Shown: piece by piece, positions 21,237 through 31,556 of the stretch
Layout: every line of letters starts with the position of its first letter
How positions within the stretch are numbered: position 1 is the first letter of the stretch
From: Papaver somniferum
Lineage: Eukaryota > Streptophyta > Magnoliopsida > Ranunculales > Papaveraceae
Direction of reading: 5' to 3'
DNA length: 64,000 nt
Assembly (NCBI RefSeq): GCF_003573695.1
Contig: NC_039361.1
Coordinates: forward strand, 103,480,279-103,544,278
The notes under the pieces: model-generated
What the model saw: the letters and a program-made list of their open reading frames with translations, nothing else
Databases searched by the model: none
Told to the model about the DNA's origin: nothing
Translations under genes and position numbers: made by a program

Positions 21237-21453
21237 GATATAAGGAGGCTGATAAACAATTCGCGAACAGGTGGCAGGGTGCAACTGGCAGAGCGATAGA
21301 GGAGGCAGATAAATCTCTATTCACCTATGAGATAATGTATGCGGACATTCCTGAGAAGTACGTGCTACCGACATTTTCAAGCATATTCAGCGGATCGGAA
21401 AGTGCTGTGCAGCACTTGAAACAATATACTTTATCATTGATGCAGCGGGGACG

Positions 21454-21630
21454 CAGGGACGGAACCAGAAATTTCATACAGGGAGGGTTAATAGACAAAA
21501 ATTTTTATTTAGGGGGGCTTATTAAGAGATTTTGCTTTTAATTAGTTAGAACTTTGAAGGATCACTAAGGAAATAACCTAAAATATGGGGGACGGGGGCC
21601 ACCCCTGAGCTATACATAGCTCCGTCCCTG
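21454..21630. mobile_element. 177 bp hAT-type MITE inserted in gag
   Basis: The terminal inverted repeats are CAGGGACGGA (left) and TCCGTCCCTG (right). The perfect 8 bp TSD CGGGGACG lies at 21446-21453 and 21631-21638. A 5'-CAGGG start and an 8 bp TSD are typical of hAT elements. With the insert and one TSD copy set aside, the gag frame before it runs directly into the frame after it, confirming the boundaries. Confidence 0.93.
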
Positions 21631-21675
21631 CGGGGACGAAACAAAGCGGTACTCTGTAAATATTTCCCGGCGAGC

Positions 21676-22272
21676 TTGAATGGCGAAGCGTTGGCATGGT
21701 TCGACGGGCTACCAGAAAGGTCGATTTCGTCATTTAAATACCTGCAGAGAATATTCCTAACAACATACATAAGTAACAACCTGCTGAGGCCAGGAATCGA
21801 GACCTTGTTCAACTTAAGACGAAGACCAATGGAAAGTTTGCGAGGACTAGTAACGAGATGGAGGACAGTGTGTAGCGAACTCGCGGGACGAGTTGATGAG
21901 AAATTTTTTATCCTAGCCTTCGTGAACGCCTTATTCCCGACCGACCTGTTGTACACCCAAATATTCATAATCCAGAACTCCTTGACAATGAATGAATTAA
22001 GGGAGTACCAAGAGGAATACATAGCGTTGGAAGAGAAGCAGAGGCAAGTCAGTGAAGTAACACCAATTCCAACAAAGGAAGGAAATTTAAGGCTATTACC
22101 AAGAACAATGCATGTCGTGGAGAATGATCCGAAATATGAGAAAGGGGAACCTTCAACCCCAATTCCGGCGAAACTTGTAGTTGTGTCAAACAGAGATCAG
22201 GAGTGGATCGATCAACAGAGATATGAGGAGTCAAGACGAAGGAATTATGAGCCCCGAATCCATAGCACATGA
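21676..22272 (+). CDS. Gypsy gag core (retrotransposon gag domain)
   Basis: The frame contains NGEALAWFDGLP and SFKYLQRIFLTTY, then LFNLRRRPMESLRGLVTRW and NALFPTDLLY, which is the capsid core of Tat-like gag. It is cut from its upstream part by the 177 bp MITE; the ATG given is internal. Further downstream (about 22440-22570, another frame) the conserved FHRFHGHHTNDCRNI segment and a LVEQGNLAHFL segment appear, as in the C-terminal part of Tat gag. In intact elements gag assembles the virus-like particle. Confidence 0.8.
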   Translation: MNGEALAWFDGLPERSISSFKYLQRIFLTTYISNNLLRPGIETLFNLRRRPMESLRGLVTRWRTVCSELAGRVDEKFFILAFVNALFPTDLLYTQIFIIQNSLTMNELREYQEEYIALEEKQRQVSEVTPIPTKEGNLRLLPRTMHVVENDPKYEKGEPSTPIPAKLVVVSNRDQEWIDQQRYEESRRRNYEPRIHST

Positions 22273-22947
22273 TATCATCACAAAAACAATCAAGGACCTA
22301 GGTTTGGAGAGCGAAGACCAAATGCACCGGCCTTTGAAGACGTAAAGCTTCCAAGACTCAATACAACTGTGGAGAAGGTATGTGAAGCGATAGTACTGAC
22401 AGAAGAGATTCCGCCCCCACCAAATCTGGGAATAGAACCACCTTCGAGTACTAGGATTCATGAATTTTGAAGGTATCATCGGTTTCATGGACATCATACG
22501 AATGACTGCCGAAACATCCGAAGGATTATACTTCGTCTAGTGGAACAGGGGAATCTTGCTCATTTTTTGGAGGGATATGTCCAACCGACCCCACCCCCAT
22601 CTCGTGACAATCAACAAGTGTACCGAATAGAAATAGATCGGGGAACCCACAAACTGAATTGTAATTCGATAATACATTCAGCCAAGAGAATTTCAAAATT
22701 TCCATGATAATATACTCAAAAGAGTATATAAGGGGGACTTCGAAAGGAATGAGATATTCAGTGTGGCGAAGAAGGAACCACTAGAAGAGTGGCAAAATAG
22801 GCTGATAACATTCTCAGCAAAGGACGCATCAGAGGGAGGAGCTTCACACACAGAGCCATTGGTCATAACCTTAAATTTTGGAAAATACTCAAAGTGGGAG
22901 GATGAAGAAGTCAAGAAAGAAAAATTTGAGCAATAGACAGAATCCTG

Positions 22948-23382
22948 GTGGATACGGGGAGCTCAGTTGACATACTCTTTTATCATGCATTTAGAACCAT
23001 GGGGTACAAAGATTCAGACCTTGTACCATCGACATATAATATATATGGGTTCAACGGGGTTGCGTCAAAGCCGAAGGGAGAATTAGTCGTAAAGATTTTC
23101 GCGGGCGAGCTGGAAACAAAAGTTACTGTTTGTGTGATAGACATAGACTCACCTTATAACGCTCTCATAGGTCGGCCGTGGATACATGGGATAAAAGGGG
23201 TTGCATCTACATATCATCAGACCATACAGTTTCCCATGCCAAGCGCAATAGGTGAGATCAAGGGAGATCTAAAGGATGCGCGAGATTGTATCGAAAAGGA
23301 TGTCCACAACTATGATGAAAAACTGAGGACGAAGATAGAACAAAAAAGAGGGTATGCGAAGCAAAAAGAGCGGAGCAACTGA
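22948..23382 (+). CDS. Gypsy aspartic protease
   Basis: The frame opens with MDTGSSVDILFYHAF, the catalytic Asp-Thr-Gly of retropepsin. GYKDSDL, YGFNGVA, the second beta-strand motif NALIGRPWIHGIKGVASTYH, and a FPMPSAIGEIKGD tail follow, all in the order seen in Tat-lineage proteases. The true frame probably enters from upstream (RILVDTGSS), so the ATG at the start is incidental. After this point a normal element would enter reverse transcriptase; here a second gag-like unit follows instead. Confidence 0.85.
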   Translation: MDTGSSVDILFYHAFRTMGYKDSDLVPSTYNIYGFNGVASKPKGELVVKIFAGELETKVTVCVIDIDSPYNALIGRPWIHGIKGVASTYHQTIQFPMPSAIGEIKGDLKDARDCIEKDVHNYDEKLRTKIEQKRGYAKQKERSN

Positions 23383-24140
23383 TGGTGTTCACTATTGGGA
23401 TAAGCGAGGAGCAGATTACAATGCAGAAAAGCATGGAGGAGGCAGATAAGATGATGATTTTCAATGAGAGTGATCGCGAGAAAACTCCGGAGAAGGAAAG
23501 CCAAGTTGAGATAAAGCAAAGTGGAAAAACGAAGAAGAGAAAAATAGTTGAAGGAAGCGAAGTAGTAAGAAACGAGAAAGAAACCCCTATCGCCAAGGAA
23601 AAACGAACCCCGAAAGGCGGAGCAAAGTCAAACAACTCCAAGCGAAAGAAGGTATCAATACAAGAGATTGAGAAACGTGTTGAATTGCTCGGTCATTTTG
23701 GTAAGGAAAATGAGGCATGCGACGAAGACAAGGAGATGGAGCAATTGAAGGAGGAGCTCTACCAAGAAAGAGGAAGGAAGGAAGACTTGGTAAGAGAACG
23801 AATAAGGCTAGAAAGACAAAACGAGAAGCTCTTGATTAATAACAATCACCTAAAAATAAAACAAACGGAACATAACACCCAAAGAGGAGAAAATACTTCG
23901 GGAAATAAATTGGAAACTGAAAGACGTCATGAGTATTGGCGAGATAGAAAGGGGCGAGGGGGAAAAAATGAACGAGTAGATTTGAAAAGAGCCATAGAAA
24001 GCAGAGGGAGGGAGTTCAGGGAAAAAGAATATCGTATGCAGCAATTGATGGTGACAAGGAGAAAAGGCGCATCGAGCAATGACCCAGTGACAGGGAGAAA
24101 ATATGGAACCAGAATTGATGAACAAATGTGCAAGAAGTGA
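23382..24140 (+). CDS. Second gag-like module, charged N-terminal part
   Basis: This 252-codon frame is very rich in Lys, Glu and Arg: KRKKVSIQEIEKRVELLGHF, then LKEELYQERGRKEDLVRERIRLERQNEKLL. Its composition and heptad-like pattern resemble residues 75-240 of the first gag N-terminal frame (LLLEREQDRDLAEKHARLMRQNAML). It overlaps the end of the protease frame by one base. It is best read as a diverged second copy of the gag N-terminal half, ahead of the core-like frame at 24103. Confidence 0.5.
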   Translation: MVFTIGISEEQITMQKSMEEADKMMIFNESDREKTPEKESQVEIKQSGKTKKRKIVEGSEVVRNEKETPIAKEKRTPKGGAKSNNSKRKKVSIQEIEKRVELLGHFGKENEACDEDKEMEQLKEELYQERGRKEDLVRERIRLERQNEKLLINNNHLKIKQTEHNTQRGENTSGNKLETERRHEYWRDRKGRGGKNERVDLKRAIESRGREFREKEYRMQQLMVTRRKGASSNDPVTGRKYGTRIDEQMCKK

Positions 24141-24405
24141 GCCATGTAAACCAGAAATAACATCACTATTTTCGTTGAAACAAAGGGAAAATGAAAGCTT
24201 GCGAAGTATTGTGGCAAGGTGGGATACAATTTGCGAAGAACTAAAGGTAAGGCTATCAGAAGAAGATTTAGTACGATCGTTCATTTATACACTGTCGGCC
24301 AGACACCCCTTATTTTCAACATTGTTCAAGATCAGGAACGAGGTGAAGATGAAAGAGTTGAAAAGGTACCAGTCTGAGCACATCCGCCTAGAAGAAGAAT
24401 GCTGA
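24103..24405 (+). CDS. Second gag-like module, core remnant
   Basis: The line LFSLKQRENESLRSIVARWD, then a CEELKVRL segment, a SARHPLFSTLF segment and KELKRYQSEHIRLEEE follows the first gag core residue for residue in spacing (LFNLRRRPMESLRGLVTRWR, then a CSELAGRV segment, a NALFPTDLLYTQIF segment and NELREYQEEYIALEEK). The two share well under full identity, so this is not a recent tandem duplication. The WFDGLP half of the core is missing here. Confidence 0.65.
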   Translation: MEPELMNKCARSEPCKPEITSLFSLKQRENESLRSIVARWDTICEELKVRLSEEDLVRSFIYTLSARHPLFSTLFKIRNEVKMKELKRYQSEHIRLEEEC

Positions 24406-25800
24406 TATCAAGGAAGAATCATAAAGACGAGAAAATGTACTTGTGAACTTATCATTTATGTATCAGATTTACAAAATAATAGCAATGATATTTTGAAGTT
24501 TGATGAACCAATTCAAAGATACGAATTTTCATATCCATATGGCATTTAAAACGAAACAAACCACAACACAGGCAAGTAAGACCTCAGATTAGGAGGCAAA
24601 TAAGACCCACGAAATAAATGGTTTCTAGGGAAACTTAAACCCTTCGCCTAGGAAGGCTGAGAATCCATGGCATGCACCCTAGTTCGCATGAAAGTGTAAG
24701 AGGCGAGACCTAACGCATGTCGTGAACAACTCTTAGAAAGGAAGCTAGGGGAAATGATAAAACCTATGCGCCGAGGGTCCCTTTTATGACGGCCTTCGGT
24801 AAGGAGTGCAGAGTACGACCAAGGCGCCGACGTATTCGGTTGAGCTTCGGGTGCCAGGGACGTCTGAAGCGTTACCGGCCATGACCGTATGGCAAGTCTT
24901 GGCTACAATGCACTGGATCCCAAAGAAACCTCACTTAGGGTGTGACTTCGTAACCTCAAGCCATATCGACGAAGAGGATAAGGAGTCGCGAAAACAACTG
25001 AATGTCGTAATAACTGGATGGGAGGAGACCAACATGCATGTTAGGGTTAACCTCCTTGAAGGGGAAATCAGGGGGAATATCAAGGGATATCACCCTCCAT
25101 ATTAGGGAGTTGTGTGATCAAAAAAGACGACAATGTCATGGGGCTAACATTCATGGGAATGGCTAGGCTTGTCGCATTTTCGCGAAATGGGGTTCATAAC
25201 AAGTGTTAAGACAAGGTAGATGGATTATTATTTGAAATAATAATAAGCGCCTGACACTTCGTCGAATTAAGATCTTTCAAAAAGGATGAGGCACCATATG
25301 ACCTTAATTAGGAGGCACAATAAGACCTTGGAAAGCAACACATGAATGAGCAACACTAGAACGATATATAAAGCAAAATTATCACGAAATGAGTAAAAAG
25401 AAAAAGGCAGGCAAAGGACAATGAAGAAGGGTTAAGCAGCGAAAGTAAGGACAACATGAGAAGCATAAGCGAAAAATTAAAGAAAGAATACGCAATGAGG
25501 CAAGTGACAAGGTTCAAAGCTTGCGCGCGAAGTCAACATAGCGAGATACCAACCTTTCGTTTCATACCTTGGAAATACACAAAAGAATAAGAGGCAAGTA
25601 TATACTTTAAATTTTGTTATTCTTTTGAGTATTCCCTCAGCGAGTATATACTTGGCGAAATGAAAAATCATAATATCGATATAGTCAACAAAAGTATTAA
25701 GAATATATGAAAGAGTCAAGGTGTTTTTACCCCCAAGCTTGGGAGTGCCCAGATAAAGAAATTTTTATAGTAACTAAAGTTGAAAACATGGGAGAAGGGA
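24406..25800. other. Gypsy internal non-coding DNA where pol is expected
   Basis: No reverse transcriptase, RNase H or integrase motif was found on either strand. The sequence contains repeated words such as AGGAGGCAAATAAGACC near 24591 and AGGAGGCACAATAAGACC near 25310, in a broadly AG-rich context. Confidence 0.55.
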
Positions 25801-25802
25801 AA

Positions 25803-28800
25803 CTAAGATTGTTGCTGAAAAGGAATGCCATCAGTGGCTTCTTCCCCAGGGATTTCACCACCAGCCTCGCCAAGACCAGCACCAGTATCTGCATCAAGAT
25901 TTGAAGGTTGTCCCAGAGAACTCGTGGAAGCAAAGGCATCCTTGGAATCTTCCTCCTCGACCTTCGTATCACTGGTTTTTTGCTTCTCGTCACCTTCAAT
26001 AAGCCTTTCTTCTCCAACTGAGATAATTCCGTGATTGACTGGTTGCTCGTCGTCAGAAAAGACTTCCAGAGGAAAAGTAGGATTAGGAATGCCTTGCTCG
26101 TCGCAGAAGTTGTTGAATAGAGATCAGGTGGTTCTGGGTATTCTTGCGAGCTAACTTCACTAATTTCTCAGAATCTTCTATCATCTCATCAATATCAGCA
26201 TTCAAATCCTTAACCTCATCTTTGAGGCAAGAAACTTCTGTACGAAACTCATCCCTTTCGTGGGAAAGGTGAAGAACTTGATTCTTGTAATGCTCTTCGG
26301 ACTGTGCAAAACCAAAACAAGATTTATCAGAAACCTGAAATTTGACATAACCGATAGTATCTCGCGTTGCACCAAGAGCTACCTTCCATCTGTAAGATAT
26401 TGGTATTCAAAGTCTCTTGGATATCAGAATGCAAATGATCCAGCCTGGAGATTTCTAGATCTGACTCTTGGAGTTGAACGCATAGCTCGTGATATGCATT
26501 ATCCCGGCCTTTACCATGACCAGAATTCGAAGTATCTTTGCTAGGTTGAATGACTAGAGCACCCTTGTTTTTGCGAAGATATGCAGACTTGGTTTGGGAG
26601 AAAGATTTGACATACTTCGAGCGTGAGGAGTTATCCAGCTGAGCCTGAAGAAATTCCACCTTTTTCTTCAGACAATCAATCTCCCCGTTTAAGCCAGCTA
26701 CCTTGTTGCTAGATTTACGAAGATCAATCACAACCTGTTTTTTTCTACTGATTACGCGCTCGTAATCTTCCTCCAGCCTCTTATAGGCTGATAACAACGA
26801 GGAATGAAGATTCCTCGAAGTAGTAAGGGAATTGTTAACCCGATGAAGTTCTAGCTTAAGGCGCTCGTTCTCGTCATGAAGATGAAGATTCAACTCTTCG
26901 TTATGAGAACAATCAATAGACAGGCGGTCCACTTGCGAGAAAAGAGTCTCGACCTTATCATTAAAAATCGCATTCTCAGCCACATAACAATCATTCTGGG
27001 TCACGAGGTTCAGATTCTTAGCACGAATATCTTCCAGCGAGGCAGACGCTTCGGAAGCATCCATTTGGCGTTGCATGCATCGATCTTGACGAAATACGAA
27101 ATAAGAAAATAACATAAGTAACAACAAAGGCAAGGAATTGATCTGCAAGGGGAAGGAACTTACTTCGAAGCTTCTCCATCTTCTAGTCTTGCTTGATGGA
27201 ATACTCCTTCTCCTCTCTAAGATCCTTAGTCAAGGCCTTGATTTGAGCATCAACCCTATTTTCTTTCTCGCGAACAACTCTAATCTCCATGTGGCTAGCC
27301 ATGTGATGATTGACTTCATGCGAATCTAAGGACCGAAAGTTATAAATATATCTCGGAATGAGGAGAAGGCATAACTGAAAGAGCATAAAAGACTCACAAG
27401 GTTCATTAAAGCAGAATGTTGTTGGAGAGACAAATTCATAGAGGCATTCAACAGTGCGGATGCATCTTGGAAAAGAAAGTCGTCAGCGCTAAAAGTCACC
27501 AGAGATTCAAGAACACGAGATCTCATGGCTGGATCTTCGCGAGCCTTGTGGTAAATATCTTGCAGAAACTTCATATCAGGATCATAAAGGGGATTAGACG
27601 AGACAGACAAGACCCTTTGCTTACCCTTCTCACAAGGGGAAAGCTTTTCGGCGGGATTCTTCAACATGAACCACCGAAGGAAGAGGAATGTGAGAATTAG
27701 CAAGCTTGGAAGAAGAAGTTGTACGAGGCAGAGGAGGTTGATGCTTGAGAGGAGTAGGTTGACTTGGAGCAGAAACATAGCTCCTAACTGCGGTCAAAGA
27801 AGCCAAGTCCAAGACCATGCGTCGCCTTTTAGGCTCGCCAGAAGAAGGAACATGTGGAGCATCAGTCTGTGAAATATCAAGTTCAGTAAAGTCGATAAAT
27901 GAAAGGGTCAAAGTACACGAGATGATAACTTGGACGAAGTAAAGATACCTGAGCAGGAGAAGGAGGCAGAGTAGGATGATCACACCTTTTTCGTCCCTTA
28001 GTTAACTCAGAAGAAGGTTGCTTGACAAGGGGAACGTTATCATACGAAGAATATAGGGTTATAATTTAAGGTTATCACGCCAAAAAGAAAGTGATTGGCG
28101 AGGTGGCTACTTGTTTGGGAGCATGAGAGTCAGCAGTAACCTCCCCTTCCTTGTGCGCTTTGAAAGACCAGCAACAGGCATCTCGTACTAAATAAAAAAG
28201 AAAAGAGGTGTGAGAACAAACAAAGCCAAAAATAAAAGAGAGGCCCAAGAAACAAGACTATACCTCGGCGGACATGGACTATCGAAGCTTCCAAGGATCA
28301 CAACCTGCGAGGTAACAATCCTGGGGAAGAGGACCCTCACAAGGAACTCCTTTCTCGTCAACACCCCAGATAAAAGGCCCCCCTTACCACTAGAGGGAAC
28401 ATCATCCAATCTTCGTCACAAGGGAAGCGAAGTCGGTCTTCTCACCCAAGTTTGATAGGATCCACATCAAGGAGGGGAGCTTTGGATGGGGCAAAAATAG
28501 TGTTCCGGATGAGCTCGATACCCCATTCTTGATACTTTCGCATACTTGTAAACCGAGCGGAATAGTTATCCACGAAGGAGTCAACGTTATAGTCGCGAGG
28601 ATCATACTCCTCAAGCATTGATGGGACTTGAGAAATGCCACTATCTGAGCGAATTACAAACTCGTTGGAAATACGAATTGCATTTCCAGAAAGCTGAAAG
28701 ACCCCACACTAAAGCTTGTTCAAAATCTCGATAAAAATAGGGTTAGAAGGATTGTAAAGGGGAAAGGACAATCCGGATCTTAACTGACCAACAAAGATGA

Positions 28801-28993
28801 TCATCTTGTCGGCCGACCAAACATCAGACTGAATCCACCTGTAATTCAGTTCCATATCTTGAGTAGCAGACACAAGAGGACTTACGGAGGAATCAACTAC
28901 AGGGGTTAAAGATAAACCCATCTTCTGGAAGTCCGCTTGGAAATCCTCGAAGGTTTTGAGTGGGGAAGGTGTTGAAGCATTCTTTGGAGCCAT
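25803..28993 (-). pseudogene. Antisense multi-exon gene of the Tat element (transposase_28-like)
   Basis: Read on the minus strand from the ATG at 28993: MAPKNASTPSPLKTFEDFQ, then a long exon to about 28270 with GQLRSGLSFPLYNPSNPIF and FVDNYSARF, broken by TAG at 28709-28711 and two TGA codons. Downstream pieces at about 27980-27330 include the CEKGKQRVLSVSSNPLYDPD segment. A long coiled coil follows (26327-27148; SLEDIRAKNLNLVTQNDCYV and LRKSSNKVAGLNGEIDCLKK), then an acidic C-terminus ending at TAG 25803-25805. The order of an N-terminal 'putative gypsy-type transposon' domain plus coiled coil matches the extra antisense ORFs described in Tat elements; its function is unknown. Exon joints were not all resolved. 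Confidence 0.6.
26327..27148 (-). CDS. Coiled-coil exon of the antisense Tat gene
   Basis: This is the longest open piece of the antisense gene (273 codons). Heptad-like Leu/Lys/Glu patterns run from about residue 35 to 180 (HLHDENERLKLELHRVNNSL; KKKVEFLQAQLDNSS), followed by a basic Ser-rich segment. The first ~25 residues are hydrophobic and probably intron-derived, so the true exon likely starts after them. No enzymatic motif is visible. The neighbouring exon pieces continue on both sides on the same strand. Confidence 0.5.
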   Translation of the reverse strand: MQINSLPLLLLMLFSYFVFRQDRCMQRQMDASEASASLEDIRAKNLNLVTQNDCYVAENAIFNDKVETLFSQVDRLSIDCSHNEELNLHLHDENERLKLELHRVNNSLTTSRNLHSSLLSAYKRLEEDYERVISRKKQVVIDLRKSSNKVAGLNGEIDCLKKKVEFLQAQLDNSSRSKYVKSFSQTKSAYLRKNKGALVIQPSKDTSNSGHGKGRDNAYHELCVQLQESDLEISRLDHLHSDIQETLNTNILQMEGSSWCNARYYRLCQISGF

Positions 28994-29315
28994 GACAGTG
29001 AAGGGAAGGTGAGAAAGTTGAGAAAAAAGAAGGGTAGCGATAAGAACAAAAGCAGGAGCAGGAGCAGGAGAAGTGATGAGCTTGGGTTCATGGAAAAGAG
29101 AAGGAAGAAGAAACCCAAAATAGGGATAAAACAAGATATTTATAACAAACAGGAGATTACCGGAAGAACAGGTTAACGACACGTTCGAGGAAACTTGACC
29201 GGTAATAAACGGCTGCAAAAAGAACGTTGTCGCGTGAAAACTGGAGGGTGGAGAACGTGGCAGCCAAGGAATCTCAACCGGTTCTTATTCCATTCTCATA
29301 TAATTCGAACGAAAT

Positions 29316-29329
29316 AAGAAAAGGAAAAA
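29316..29329 (+). other. Gypsy polypurine tract
   Basis: AAGAAAAGGAAAAA immediately precedes the right LTR, consistent with plus orientation of the element. Confidence 0.75.
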
Positions 29330-30009
29330 TGTAGATACACAAAATAGGCTCGCCAAGTGGCCACACAGGAAGGCACGAAATAGGACTGAAGTGTCTCACT
29401 CAAAGATCCCGGTTAGTGACTTGTCAAATCAAATGTCAGAATTACCTCGCCACCAACTAATTACACGAAGCACAAAGAGGAAACATCCTAAAGCGAAGTA
29501 TCTCGCATAAGGAATTTAAAATACAAACGAATCAAATTGCAGTACCCAACAAGACACCAGCCACGAAATAAAAGTTGGCGAAATAAGGTTACTTGCCTGA
29601 AAAGATAATTAGCGAAATCAGTAAATTATGGAGCAAGAAAAGAGACAGCTGTCCCGAAAAACACCCAAAGTTGTCAGCGAAAGAAAGGGGTAAACTTTAT
29701 GGAAAATGATCTGGACGAAGTATAAAGCATCTCCACGAGATCCAAACGAAGTAAAATGAGCTGTACGCCATTAGAGTCGATTGGTCTATAAATAGGGGTC
29801 CTTGGGCAATGTATGAGAGGTCGGATTCTTTGGGAGAGGGGAGAGCTTTGTTTAGAGTGAGAGATTAAGGTTTCCTTGTACTCAAGAAATTGTATTTTTC
29901 ACTACTTGGAGTGGTTAATCAATAAAGAATTTTTTATCCAAAACCTTTATCATGTCTTAGATCTGTTTCTTTTCTTATTTGGGTGTGCTACTGGATTTCC
30001 AGTAGTACA
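29330..30009 (+). repeat. Gypsy 3' LTR
   Basis: This copy is 680 bp and colinear with 19545-20224, with scattered substitutions, for example in the first 100 bases. It ends AGTAGTACA and is followed by TSD CTCTT at 30010-30014. Confidence 0.92.
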
Positions 30010-30357
30010 CTCTTTTCGGAATAATGCTGGTTTAGTTGGAGGATCAATCAAGCTTAGAGCAGGGCGAATCACTCCATCTTGCTTGGCTGCATGAAATGCG
30101 GCAATGGAAAGCCTATCTTTTGTTGGATGAATTAACACCCTGTGTTCGATACTACGGTAAACACCGTTGCTTAAAATCTGCCAAACCAATGGATATGAGA
30201 ACCACTTGTTTTTGGTGTTACATAATCTCAAATTTAACACAAACAACAGGTAATACTTTGATTACCTCTATCATGTCTCCAACATTGACTACGAATCCAT
30301 CGGGGATGGGTTTCACTGGAAGCCAGTTCCCATCTTTACGAATCTGAAGGCCTTCCG
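30010..30357 (-). pseudogene. 2-oxoglutarate/Fe(II)-dependent dioxygenase, 3' exons (proximal piece)
   Basis: On the minus strand, 30357-30266 encodes EGLQIRKDGNWLPVKPIPDG, then FVVNVGDMIE, and ends at a GTAATC splice donor. A short intron (30265-30178) ends in GGCAG, and 30177-30010 encodes ILSNGVYRSIEHRVLIHPTK, then DRLSIAAFHAA and PPTKPALFRKE. The distal iron-binding His (EHR) and the 2-oxoglutarate-binding R-x-S (RLS) are present. The intron position after GDMIE is the usual one in SRG1-like dioxygenases. The 5' exons are missing; homology stops at 30357. The last exon is broken at 30010-30014 by the Gypsy insertion and continues at 19539. The substrate cannot be told. Confidence 0.85.
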
Positions 30358-30638
30358 TTTTATACCTTAAATTAGGCTTGTAAATAGAAAAAAAAATTAG
30401 GCTTGTAGTAGAAAAAAAAAATCAATTGGGCCTAAATTAAGCTTTGTACCCAGTTGGCCTAAATTAAGAATGCTAATTTTAGGCATACTGAAATTTTTCT
30501 AGGCATACTGAATAAAGACAAAAAAGGTTGTGAAATAACAAAATCAGATATCCCCTTAACCCAATCTTTTTGAATGGCAAATCTATGCTTTACGTATTAG
30601 TGTTAGTAATCTGGATCAGTGATTAAATATTTTGCTTA

Positions 30639-30938
30639 GTGATTAAGATAATTTTCAGAATTATAAAGGTTGTTTGGATGAAAAAATTTGGGGGAAAAAA
30701 ATCAAAATTTTGGTTAAGAAGGAGAGAAAGAGAAGGAGAAAGTGAGTGGATTTTAATTCTTGATTCAATGGAGGATGAGGAGGGTCATAATTCATATAAA
30801 AAACCTAGGAAAATACATATCAATTACAACAATGATTCCCAAATGGCTGATTTCTTAGATTATGAGAATGATTTTACACAAACTCAAACTCAAGCTCAAA
30901 CTCAAACACAAACTCAGATGATGATTTTTATGAGCTAA
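30639..30938 (+). CDS. Unrecognised acidic, QT-repeat frame at the left end of the TIR element
   Basis: The likely coding part starts at an internal Met (about 30768) with MEDEEGHNSYKKPRKIHINY and MADFLDYENDF, then a TQTQTQ run. A frame change near 30920 leads to DDDFYELNPDDEYIYEEPNT in the next frame, up to about 30990. The protein is acidic and low in complexity with no known domain. It points toward the plant-mobile-domain gene. It may be the first exon of a lost second gene of the element; that is only a guess. Confidence 0.3.
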   Translation: MIKIIFRIIKVVWMKKFGGKKSKFWLRRREREGESEWILILDSMEDEEGHNSYKKPRKIHINYNNDSQMADFLDYENDFTQTQTQAQTQTQTQMMIFMS

Positions 30939-31079
30939 ATCCAGATGATGAGTACATATATGAGGAACCCAATACTTCTAATACACGGGTACACTTCCAT
31001 CTTATGCTCAATCTCACTTATATAGCTCGAAATTATCAAAAGTTTGGATTTTTGCTTCATGGTTCGTCGAACCAGGTTG

Positions 31080-31433
31080 AGGTTTGGCTCACATCTATGA
31101 GCCGAGTCAAACAAATGATGAACGGTTCAGCTCACTGAATCTGTTTACAGAATGCGCCGAACCTATAATTTTTAATTCCAACCCTTTTGCTAGACACTAG
31201 TTCGGCTTATATGAAAGTTTCATAATAAGCCGAACAACATCCTGAATAGCCCGGAATAAAAATAATTACTGGTTCGTCTTATATGCTCAAAATCATATGA
31301 GCCGAACATGAATTTGTTAATTTTTGGGTTAGGATATTGTTATTGGTTCGGCACATATTGAGAATATCGTATAAGCCAAAACCTCTCAATGTTCAATGTT
31401 CGGCATATAATATGATTATCGTATGAGCCGAAC
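31080..31433. repeat. GTTCGGC/GCCGAAC hairpin cluster, downstream group
   Basis: Inverted repeats of about 36-40 bp, with arms GTTCGGCTTATA and TATAAGCCGAAC, occur at about 31201-31236, 31273-31316, 31345-31380 and 31398-31433, plus a diverged one near 31083. Two further copies are at 32125-32160 and 32177-32213, inside intron 2 of the neighbouring gene. Confidence 0.85.
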
Positions 31434-31556
31434 ATGAATTTGTTAATTTTTGGGTTAAAAGAGAAATTTGGTTATACCAATCCATATAGCCCCGATCCTC
31501 TTCACATGGATCATCAAGTAAAGGTGCTAACTTGGACGCATCTAATGTGTGATCGT

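Larger units (their letters stand above)
19545..30009 (+). mobile_element. Ty3/Gypsy Tat-like element without pol, inserted in a dioxygenase exon
   Basis: LTRs of 680 bp lie at 19545-20224 and 29330-30009, with the perfect 5 bp TSD CTCTT at 19540-19544 and 30010-30014. A primer site follows the left LTR and a polypurine tract precedes the right one, which sets plus orientation. Inside are gag, a Gypsy-type protease, a second gag-like module, about 1.3 kb of non-coding DNA and an antisense multi-exon gene. No reverse transcriptase, RNase H or integrase was found, so it must be non-autonomous. The LTRs differ at about ten positions in their first 160 bp, so it is older than the Copia insertion. 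Confidence 0.92.

Noticed and set aside
20445..21284. Several minus-strand frames of 90-124 codons rich in Ser, Phe and Leu
   Set aside because: They are complements of the highly charged gag N-terminal frame on the plus strand; the same holds at 23258-23641 and 23850-24284.
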